From positions 62,001 to 126,000 of the forward strand of contig JASVEC010000057.1 of NCBI GenBank assembly GCA_030770535.1: a DNA stretch of 64,000 nucleotides. Reading direction: 5' to 3'. How positions within the stretch are numbered: position 1 is the stretch's first letter; every line of letters starts with the position of its first letter. The DNA is from Batkoa obscura (taxonomy: Eukaryota; Entomophthoromycota; Entomophthoromycetes; Entomophthorales; Batkoaceae). The position numbers and the translations under genes are program-made. The notes beneath the pieces are model-generated. The model did no database searches. It saw nothing but the letters and a program-made list of their open reading frames with translations, and was not told the origin of the DNA. Positions 56,292 through 64,000 of this stretch are shown here, piece by piece.

Positions 56292-56317
56292 TGAAACTAA
56301 TTCAGACAACCCCATAT
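56292..56317 (-). repeat. Right terminal inverted repeat
   Basis: Inverted partner of 53855-53880. The adjacent inward segment (TTGGATAAAATAATG) matches MITE right ends closely. Confidence 0.88.
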
Positions 56318-57304
56318 GTTAAATAAAAGCTGAAAACTAAATATCAAATTGTTAAAACTAAGTTATCACTGTTCAATAATATAATTTATTGAAGCTATTT
56401 TTAAGTTTGACTATAATCTAATTGTTTTAATATTATTAATAGTTATTGAATAGATCAACTAAAGTAGAAGCAAATTAGATATAGCTTATTATGTTTCACT
56501 ATAAATGACAGGTCAATTACTAGAAATACACTCAAATAAATTACTAAATAAGAGCACATATTAATAGCTTACAAATGATAAGTACACAATTGATAGTATT
56601 AAAATCAACTTACCACCAGTGTCACTAAAGAAAGAGACTTAAAACCACCAACGCCACCAAACCAAGAGAGTCAATACCATAAAGTTGTGATTACTAGTAC
56701 CAGAAAGAAAGAAAGTAAAAAAGTAAGAATTAAAATAGGGGAGAAAGTATAATAAATCTTAGTTTTTTACACCTTTCAGATTTGTTAAAACTAGCTTGAA
56801 ATATACTAAGTAAAGTTTAAGTTTAGCTGTAAGATTGATTATGGTATAATGAAAGATTATATTACGACTTTTCATTAGATAGTTATAAATAATAAAGAGT
56901 TTTGATTTGATAATGAATGAATGAATAAACAACTGATTTAGATAAATAGTCAGCTACTTATAAACTATATATTTAAATACTTGATTCATTAAAACCAAAA
57001 TAATATATAGATATATAGTTTTATATGTAAGTCAAAAGATGGATTTTAATTAATTAACTATAAAGGTAATATAATATAAATATATACTTTTGTTGAGTGA
57101 TTTTTTGAAACCTGAGTCAAACTAAACTATAATAAGCTACTGATAATCATAAACAAACTTTAAATTTGTATCAGTACATTGATTTATAGGTTCAAAGCTA
57201 CAATGGTTGTAAATATATAAGTTTAGATCCATGCTAATATATGAAAATAAAGCTATTATTATATAAACATCTTCGAAATTAATGTTTAAATATCATGTTA
57301 TTTA
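56318..57304. other. Intergenic after transposon
   Basis: AT-rich; no gene supported. Confidence 0.35.
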
Positions 57305-57404
57305 ATACGGGAATGTTTTTTTTGGTTTCGCCACTTGTATTTTTTAAGCGCTATTTGAGTAGAAAGGGTACCAGTAAGATTCTTAAAAAAATACATGTCT
57401 ATAT
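57305..57404 (-). mobile_element. MITE copy 25
   Basis: ATACGGGAATG at the left, ACATGTCTATAT at the right, core TTTTTTAAGCGCTATTTGAG. Part of the TTCCAT segment is lost. Confidence 0.82.
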
Positions 57405-58064
57405 CTAATTCAGAGTGAAGATTTTATAATGCAAGTTTTAGGGTTGTTTCTATAAAAATAATTAAAAGTATATTGTAACTCTTAGAGAAATAAAGTTAAA
57501 CCAAAATAAACAGAAGGGTAGCTAGTTGTTATATCAAATTTGATTTTTGTTTTAAAAGCCTAATTATTTAAGCTTAATGCAGTTATATATTTTGAAATAC
57601 TCAAATTAATTAGTACTTATTAGGTTTAATTTACTTCCATAAAAAGTAACTCAATCTTTGGAGGCTACACTTTTAAAAATATCAAAGCACACTTTTAAGT
57701 AAATAATTAATATATATTATTTGTTGGTAAGATTTAGTAATAGCCAATTATTTTTTAGAATAATGCCTATAAATATATAGGAGTGTCCTGTATGCTCCTG
57801 GCATTTGTTTGAAATTTTTATTGCTTTTTTATGGCGTATATTTATGAATAAAACAAATAATATTAAACCTTAATATTCGGAGATAGTAAGTAGAATAAAC
57901 TATTTCTAAAGGCCGAATTTGATATTGTGCCTTTTTAATATTACAACAGTTGATAAAATAAATTTAAAATACAGTCTATTAATACCATTTAAACAATTTG
58001 AGATTTAATATTTAAACCCTCACCCTCATAAAATAAGTAAAAAAGATTAGATAACGATTTTACT
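57405..58064. other. Intergenic between MITEs
   Basis: No feature supported. Confidence 0.35.
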
Positions 58065-58169
58065 ATTTGGGGGTGTTTTTTTTGGCTTCATTATTTTATC
58101 CATTTTTTTAGCGCTATTTAAGCGAAAAATTTGAGTAAAATTCTTAAACATAAAAATACACCCCCATTT
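58065..58169 (-). mobile_element. MITE copy 26, ATTT target
   Basis: ATTT direct repeats at 58065-58068 and 58166-58169 around GGGGGTGTTTT..ACACCCCC. Core TAGCGCTATTTAAGCG. Confidence 0.92.
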
Positions 58170-58532
58170 ACTATTTACAGATAATTAGGGTATGGTAAAT
58201 AACGGGCAATTTAGTCAATGTTTTATTATTGGTATAGCTTTGAAAAGTCCATAAAGTAGAAAAGCCTCCTTCCCAAACTATAAGGCAGTAGAACTGCCAT
58301 ATTTGATTCAGTATTTTGTTCATTTTTATCTGACATGATATGAAAGGTTTATTAAATAATGAAATGAATAAATATATTTTAGCATTTGTTTGCTTTTTTA
58401 TGCTTAACTCTAACAAAGTTTTACTTTCATTAAGTACTTTTATGCTTTTATTATCCATTTTATGTTCAAGATTAATTTTAATGCAACTAAAATAATATAA
58501 AGCTAAAGGGATAAACAAAAAAGAATTTAACT
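58170..58532. other. Upstream region of regulator-like gene copy 2
   Basis: AT-rich. I searched both strands for an exon with a Zn2Cys6 motif and saw none; the minus-strand frame here has no family. Confidence 0.4.
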
Positions 58533-60284
58533 ATGGAGTTGAAATCAAAAGCAAAGACAAGAAGTAGAGTAGATGAAGTGAAGTTAAAAATAGATGGCAT
58601 TGACTGCACATTAAACAACATACTTAGGCAGCTAGATTCATATCCGAGCTTAGAATTCAAACAAAGAGTAAATGGTAATCATTTTAATATTTTGTTAGCG
58701 TTTAATTTATTTCTAGAATATTTAAAGTGGATTGAAAAAGTAATCAAAATTAAAAATCAAGAAATCAAGTATAATGATAATGAAACCTTTAAAGAAATTT
58801 CTCAGTTTAAAATTATATTACAAAGGAATTATAAACTTAATGCTATTTTATTACTTTCACAGTATAACACAGGATTAAAAAATAGCACTATCATGAAAAC
58901 GGATCAGGTTTATAATCAATTTTTAGAATATGGCTCCATTTTTTTCTTAACAGTTGTAGACCCATATAGATTATGGCTAGATAAATTTAATTTTAAGGCA
59001 ATTTTAACAAAAAAAGAGCCTAACATTTTATCTTATACTTTAATTGCTGTCCTTGCTTGTTTTACTCTTCCATGTAATAGCTTAGTTTATAAACAAATTT
59101 ATCGAAAAGCTTTGAGGGGAATAAAATCAATCTTGCCCCAATCTTATTCTAATCCAAGTTATAGCTGTGTAGTAGCTTTAGGATTATTATCTTATATTAG
59201 CTTGTCTCGCTCTAATTACGTTCTTACTAAACGCTATTTTTTAGATGCTGTAAGAATGGCTCAATGTTTAGGGCGTAATATTAATTACCCTTCTCCTAAT
59301 GAATTCAATGCTATGAACATAAAATATAATGAGCTATCTTTAGGCAGAAGTATATGGAAAACCCTTTACATTACCTATTTGACTATTTTATCTTGTATTC
59401 CAGATATACCTTTCATTAAATTTGATGTTGAAGATCCTCTACATTTATTTATAAAAGATCAAAATAGATGTAATATTATCAAAAAAATAGTTTATAAGGC
59501 TGTAACTAACTTACCATATCTATATATTGAAGATTATATTGAAGTAAAAATGAAAATAGCAGCTCATATTCAAAAAGTAAAAGAAAATTGCGGAAGACAT
59601 AATGACTATTCTAATATATCTATTAACGCTTTACTTTTACCTCAAGATGAACTTATAAATTGTTTGACGATATTATTGAATTTAATTCAAGATCAAAAGT
59701 TAATAAGAGATGAATGCGATTATACTTTAGAAGAAATAGTTGAAAAAATCGATAATTATGAATTTAATTTCAAACGATACCTTAAAGTATTGATTGAACA
59801 GGTCATTATTACCCTTTATTACCCATCTGTTATGGTCTATCCACAACCTATTCACTTCTCAAAATCAGTATTAAAGTTACTGTTTCATCACTCTAATCAA
59901 GTTATTACTTATTGCTTAAACAGAGGTTTAGTTAAAAAATATGATGAAGAGCTATTTACTAGAATCCAGCAATACGGTTTTAAACATCAATGTCAATCTA
60001 ATATTTATGTACCTTTTTATTATCAAATTTATCATTGTTTTTTTGTACTTATTAATTTATTACATCAAACTTCCGGTTCATTAGAGGAGGATATAGTTAC
60101 TATGGTTAATGAAGCTAAAATTAAATGTGTATCATTAGTTAAAGAGCTTTATAAAGTATCGAAATCTAATAATAGAAAACATGCCAAAGATTCTATTAAT
60201 GCATTAAATCAGATCAAGTGCTGTATAAATCGATTTCAGTTACCTCCAAGTTTAACAGAAGAGTTATCTGTATATTTTAATTGA
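58533..60284 (+). CDS. Fungal transcription-factor-like protein without zinc cluster, copy 2
   Basis: A 583-residue single-exon protein, distantly paralogous to 27308-29014. The N-terminus (MELKSKAKTRSRVDEVK, then LKIDGIDCTLNNILRQLDSY) looks like the basic linker and coiled dimer helix that normally follow a Zn2Cys6 cluster, but the cluster itself is absent. Next come YLKWIEKVIKIKNQEIK, a DPYRLWLDKFNFKAIL segment, then FTLPCNSLVYKQIYRKALRG and a middle-homology-like stretch: LSRSNYVLTKRYFLDAVRMA, QCLGRNINYPSP, LGRSIWKTLYITYLT. The R-x-A-x-x-LG pattern is typical of the fungal-specific transcription factor domain. It is presumably a nuclear regulator or a decoy lacking its own DNA contact. Two decayed relatives of this copy lie at 47560 and 63665. 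The start is the first in-frame ATG; no upstream exon was found. Confidence 0.65.
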   Translation: MELKSKAKTRSRVDEVKLKIDGIDCTLNNILRQLDSYPSLEFKQRVNGNHFNILLAFNLFLEYLKWIEKVIKIKNQEIKYNDNETFKEISQFKIILQRNYKLNAILLLSQYNTGLKNSTIMKTDQVYNQFLEYGSIFFLTVVDPYRLWLDKFNFKAILTKKEPNILSYTLIAVLACFTLPCNSLVYKQIYRKALRGIKSILPQSYSNPSYSCVVALGLLSYISLSRSNYVLTKRYFLDAVRMAQCLGRNINYPSPNEFNAMNIKYNELSLGRSIWKTLYITYLTILSCIPDIPFIKFDVEDPLHLFIKDQNRCNIIKKIVYKAVTNLPYLYIEDYIEVKMKIAAHIQKVKENCGRHNDYSNISINALLLPQDELINCLTILLNLIQDQKLIRDECDYTLEEIVEKIDNYEFNFKRYLKVLIEQVIITLYYPSVMVYPQPIHFSKSVLKLLFHHSNQVITYCLNRGLVKKYDEELFTRIQQYGFKHQCQSNIYVPFYYQIYHCFFVLINLLHQTSGSLEEDIVTMVNEAKIKCVSLVKELYKVSKSNNRKHAKDSINALNQIKCCINRFQLPPSLTEELSVYFN

Positions 60285-60781
60285 GATTGGTAATATTATT
60301 ACAATAAATTATAAAAATTCAAATAGTTTTCAATATTTCACTTTTTTAATATACATCATTAATTTTTGGTAGAATTTATAAGTTGGTTTATATCAGTTTT
60401 GTTTTGCTTATTAAAAAGCAATGTTTATTTTTTTATGTCATTTAGGTGAAGTACTGGCTATTTTTTCATATTCTTGAAAGATTCATATGACTCGCAAGTA
60501 TTTTATTTAGTATAAAAATTGATAAACAATATAGAAAGGGAAGATAACCCATTTTTTCAAGCCTTTTTGACCATTGTTATCTTTAACTAAATGAAGCTTA
60601 GACCATTCAAATTCCTTAACTCATGTTATTTCAATTCCTTAAATAAAGGTAGTATAGTAATGCTATTATCCTTGTTTGAAGAAGAGTACTAGGTATTTTT
60701 ATAGAATACTTTTTAGCCACTAATAGATGAAAAAAGCTTAATTATATTTCTCGAAAATCAGTTTCAATATTTTTAAAATTA
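60285..60781. other. Intergenic after regulator-like gene
   Basis: No feature supported. Confidence 0.35.
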
Positions 60782-60874
60782 AGTTTTATTTTTTAAGAAT
60801 TTACTAACAATCTTTTGACTCAAATAGTGCTTAAAAAATGGAAAAATAATGAGATCAGAAACATCCCCAAATGC
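60782..60874 (+). mobile_element. MITE copy 27, left end lost
   Basis: Starts within TTTTATTTTTTAAGAATTT; keeps CTCAAATAGTGCTTAAAAAA, ATGGAAAAATAATGAG and right end ACATCCCCAAAT. Confidence 0.78.
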
Positions 60875-61482
60875 ATCTCGACTAATAGTCTCAGTAGTAT
60901 CTTGTTTTTAACAAATATGTAATCCTTTAAAAAGACTGAGTAATAATACTGAAGAAAAAGAAGCTAGTCTATGCAAAATCCTTTTTAACATGGTAAGGTT
61001 TAAAGTATGATTTTTTAACACCAATAGCTCATTTTTTAAGAATATAGTTTTGAATTAATAGTGATTTATAAGTTTGTGGTAAAAAGTATAAAATTAAATA
61101 ATATAAGAAAAATGATTTTTTATTAAATACTATATGATAAAAAACAAATATAACGGGAAGAATAGTGTATTTTCAAGGAAAGATATTGTACCAAAATTGA
61201 AGCTGACTAATTTAGAAGAGGGAGTATTAGTTAGCTATATACTTGAACTGATTTTCAAACGATTTCCCTTGAACACGCTTACATGAAAAATATAGCTGAT
61301 CAACTTTTTTCTAAACATGAGGTGTCACCAGTTAGTAAAACCTAGGTTGGCAACTTTTATAAAGAAGCCAAAAATTTGAACTTGCCTAAATAAAAAATAT
61401 GATATCGAAGAGCTAAAAATAAGTATGTTAGTTTAGTATTGTCAAAAAGATTATTGTAGAGTATGGCATATATATAAATAAT
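60875..61482. other. Intergenic
   Basis: Short open stretches near 61190-61340 have no clear homologue in the window. Nothing supported. Confidence 0.35.
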
Positions 61483-61589
61483 ATATGGGGATGTATTTTT
61501 GTGTCTAAGAATTTTACTAACAATTTTTCCGTTTAAATAGCGCTTAAAAAATGGAAAAAATAATGAAGTCAAAAAAAACACTCTCATAT
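61483..61589 (+). mobile_element. MITE copy 28
   Basis: ATAT repeats; GGGGATGTATTTTTGTG and ACACTCTC termini. Core AAATAGCGCTTAAAAAATGG. Confidence 0.93.
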
Positions 61590-61760
61590 ACAATTTTAAC
61601 AAATGTGGTTTTACTATAAGTAGTATTGTAATAAGAAAGTAATAACTAACATTAATAATGTTGATAAATTAAAACCAGTACAACAAGATGATAAAAAATA
61701 GGCAATTATTATTTAAGATACTAATATTAAAGGTTGGATAATCTTATCTTTTATTATTTT

Positions 61761-61800
61761 AGCTAGTAAAATTCTTAAACACAAAAATATATTCCTATAT
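61761..61800 (-). mobile_element. MITE copy 29, 3' fragment
   Basis: Only GCTAGTAAAATTCTTAAACA and the decayed right end ATTCCTATAT remain. It lies shortly before the third LTR. Confidence 0.6.
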
Positions 61801-61822
61801 AGTTCATTTTTTGGTTAACTTT

Positions 61823-62285
61823 TGTGAAACATCGCTTTGTCAGCTCCATGGTTGATTATACCATAACAATCGCCTAAGCTGTTGTGTTCTCGAGTTCAGA
61901 GAAAATCAATCCCACATTCTTGGTTTGATTTTCTATGAGAATTTTTAGCTTCATCTCAAAGAATATTATTCTCTCGTTTTGGTATCTATACTTGTCGAAG
62001 TAGAAAAAAGATCCTAAAACATAGTAGCTTGAGGCTTTTGACTCAATTACTGCCTGATATCTCGAACGTTTAATAAAGCCACTAAGTTTTCTTGATAGTA
62101 TTTTACATAGATTTTACATTAGTATTATCTATTCTATTTGTTTTACGTAGTCCGTGACCCATTACGAACTATTTTTCACAATTCAAGTCTATCTTAGTCA
62201 CATAAACTAAGACCTTCCGATTTACAGTATAATCAATCAGGTAATAGCTGTTTTTGACTCCAGTCACTGAGTGCCAGATTCTACA
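61823..62285 (+). mobile_element. Solo LTR copy C
   Basis: About 463 bp, homologous end to end with copies A and B. Begins TGTGAAACATCGC and ends in a TTCACA-like terminus. The AATAAA motif is present; the TATA-like region is less clear. No MITE inside, so it serves as the empty-site reference for copy B. Old, with no internal region adjoining. Confidence 0.68.
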
Positions 62286-62367
62286 CTAGTATATAATACA
62301 ACTCTATATAATATTAATAAATATCTAGATAAGAAAATCAACAGTTTTAAAATAACAAAGCATCTTT

Positions 62368-62472
62368 ATATGGGGATGTTTTTTTGATTTCATTACTTTT
62401 ACGTTTTTTAAGCGCTATTTAAGTAGAAAGATTGTTATTAAAATCCTTAAACACAAAAATACATCCCCATAT
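62368..62472 (-). mobile_element. MITE copy 30
   Basis: Near-consensus; ATAT repeats and perfect GGGGATGT/ACATCCCC ends. Core TTTTTTAAGCGCTATTTAAG. Confidence 0.95.
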
Positions 62473-62700
62473 TTTAATGAGCATTTTAATAATGAAAAAT
62501 AATAAGTAAAAAAAGGTAATGGCAGATACTCTAATATTTTTCACTAATATTTAAACCACTATTACTTTATTTTTATTATTAAAATTGCTGGTAAACATGT
62601 TGCTTGTTTTGCTACGTTATATTTTTTAATACAAATAGTTTTCTAGTATATTATTATAATAATTTGAATTAAAATGTTTACTGGTTTTTAAATAATACCA

Positions 62701-62804
62701 CATAGGAGTGTTTTTTGACTTCATTATTTTTTCCATTTTTTAAGCGCTATTTGAGCGGAAAGTTTGTTAGTAAAATTCTTAAATACAAAAATACATCCCC
62801 GTAT
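62701..62804 (-). mobile_element. MITE copy 31
   Basis: CATAGGAGTG at the left, ACATCCCCGTAT at the right, core TTTTTTAAGCGCTATTTGAG. Confidence 0.88.
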
Positions 62805-62824
62805 CTAGTTTTAGTTATTTAATT

Positions 62825-62926
62825 ATATGCGGATGTATTTTTTAAAGAATTCTATTAACAATCTTTCCGCTCAAATAGCGCTTAAAAATGGAAAAAATAA
62901 TGAAACCAGAAAAAACACCCCCATAT
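62825..62926 (+). mobile_element. MITE copy 32
   Basis: ATAT repeats; GCGGATGTATT and ACACCCCC ends. Only 20 bp from copy 31 and in the opposite orientation, so the pair forms a potential long hairpin. Confidence 0.92.
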
Positions 62927-62929
62927 AAA

Positions 62930-63020
62930 AACGTTTTTTAGTTTTATTGTTTTTTCTATTTTTTAAATATTATTCGAATAAAAAACTGTTATTAATTTTT
63001 TTTTTTAAATATCTTTTTAT
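62930..63020 (-). mobile_element. MITE copy 33, degenerate
   Basis: TTTTTTAGTTTTATTG, TTTTCTATTTTTTAA and ATTATTCGAATAAAAAAC resemble the left half; the right end is lost. It follows directly on copy 32. Confidence 0.45.
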
Positions 63021-63660
63021 ATACTAATCTTTTTATTTTTTTTATTCTATTTAAAATATTATCATTATTTTATTTTAACTTAACATAAATAATTATAAAA
63101 CTTTAATATCTTTTGTATGGTATTTTAATAACTTTTGAATATAAAGCTTATTTAAATAAGACTAGAATTTGAAAACATTTTTAATATAATTTTTTTCATA
63201 TCCTGTTTTATGTATTTATAGTTTTTTAATTTATATCAGGGTTTACATAGTTATTTATTTTTTTCTTAACTTTAACTAATTTTATGATTATTTTAATGTT
63301 AATTATTAAAAGTAAAAAGCACATTATAAAGTATAAAGTTTTAGTCCGTATTATTAATAAACACTAATAAAATAACCTTTAGTGTTTATAAAAATAATTT
63401 AAAAAAACAACCTTAATTATTTGGAATAAGTTAAGAACTAGAGTTAAATTTTTATTTAATTTTTAATTATTAAAAATGGTTTAAATAAATATTCTAGATA
63501 AAATCAAAAGTCTTCAATGAAGTAAGGAGATGGGTGTATTTAGCATTGAGCTGCTTTTTTATACATAGTTTTACTGGTGTTTTCATTTTAATTGCAATAT
63601 ACTTCATGTTTTTGCATATAATGTTCAATTTAATATAAATAGTAATATAAGTTTAAAATA
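63021..63660. other. Intergenic, very AT-rich
   Basis: No feature supported. Confidence 0.35.
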
Positions 63661-63664
63661 ATCA

Positions 63665-64000
63665 AGATAGTAGAAAAGGGAAAAATAAGAAATAGAGTGA
63701 ATTTGATAAAGTTAAGGCTAAATAATATTGGTTATATATTAAATAACATATTTAAGTAACTAGATTTAAATTCAAATATTAGATTTAAGCAAAAAGTAAT
63801 CAGTAGTCATTTCAATACTATATTAATCTTTAATTGATATTTAGTTGATATTTGAAATATATGAAGCAATTTATCAAGGAAAAAAATACATAGTAATGAT
63901 GAGATCTGAACAAAAGTTTCCCAATTCGAGGCTATACTATAAAGGAATCGTAGGTTTAATACTGCCTCATCGCTCTTGATAGCTAATGTGACATTGAGAA
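63665..64000 (+). pseudogene. 5' part of a decayed paralogue of the gene at 58533, runs off the edge
   Basis: Matches the start of 58533-60284: AAGAAATAGAGTGAATTTGA, then TATATTAAATAACATATTTA and AGTCATTTCAATACTATAT. Stops occur early in the frame. The 3' part lies beyond the window. Confidence 0.72.

Larger units (their letters stand above)
53855..56317 (+). mobile_element. Complete-looking DNA transposon, 2.46 kb
   Basis: Bounded by inverted repeats. The left end starts ATATGGGGCTGTCC and the right end, inverted, starts ATATGGGGTTGTCT; over the first 26 bases 22 match, both finishing GTTTCA. It carries one open frame (54159-55862), about 300 bp of leader and about 450 bp of trailer. ATAT borders both ends and is best read as the target duplication, leaving GGGG..CCCC as element ends. 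A partial older copy lies at 17700-18620. The two termini are the same as those of the MITE family in this window. Intact frame and ends suggest recent activity. Family not recognised by eye; it is not Tc1/mariner (targets are not only TA) and the ends are not those of hAT or piggyBac. Confidence 0.88.

Noticed and set aside
53855-56317. Tc1/mariner assignment from the TA within ATAT borders
   Set aside because: Relatives are flanked by AAAT, ATTT and AAGT repeats, and the transposase lacks the DD34D/E-type spacing and motifs I would expect.
61357-61602. Minus-strand 81-codon frame
   Set aside because: Most of it is MITE copy 28 read on its stop-free strand plus flanking DNA.

Overview
This window looks like a very AT-rich fungal genome. 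The genes are interrupted by introns of about 44-53 nt (one of 109 nt) with GT..AG ends and a CTAAC-like branch site. The gene set is fungal: class III GH18 chitinase, a two-finger GATA factor with an AreA-type N-terminal motif, ERG26-like sterol dehydrogenase, HEL2/ZNF598, and proteins resembling the middle region of Zn2Cys6 regulators. A rhodopsin-like receptor and the base composition suggest an early-diverging fungus of the Conidiobolus/Entomophthoromycotina type; that placement is inference.

Layout. 0-9 kb: the 3' part of a TMEM135-like gene, a tRNA-Lys(UUU), a seven-helix receptor, one solo LTR plus a fragment, and four MITEs. 9-15 kb: the GATA factor, a short spliced gene tail and the chitinase. 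16-22 kb: a repeat-rich zone with an uncharacterised nuclease-like gene split by a MITE, a 3' relic of a DNA transposon, a second solo LTR and a dense cluster of MITEs. 22-46.6 kb: a gene-rich housekeeping block with a Cdc7-like kinase, FAM50/XAP5, a regulator-like protein, a long coiled-coil protein, ERG26, an AIG2-like cyclotransferase, HEL2, an AT-hook protein and an MFS transporter. 47-64 kb: a second repeat-rich zone with one intact and three decayed regulator-like genes, an apparently complete 2.46 kb DNA transposon, a third solo LTR and many MITEs.

The most striking element is a cut-and-paste transposon (53855-56317) with a 567-residue DDE/D-like transposase, together with about 33 copies of a roughly 105 bp MITE. 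Both MITE ends match the two ends of that transposon, so the MITEs look like internal-deletion derivatives of it or of a close sister. Flanking direct repeats have the form A-N-N-T (ATAT, AAAT, ATTT, AAGT). Several empty-site comparisons within the window (LTR against LTR, broken against intact gene, transposon relic against intact copy, restored reading frame) show one copy of that four-base target before insertion. I could not assign the transposase to a named superfamily by eye.

Intron positions were worked out by hand from splice signals, frame continuity and family conservation. Exon coordinates in the evidence fields are predictions.
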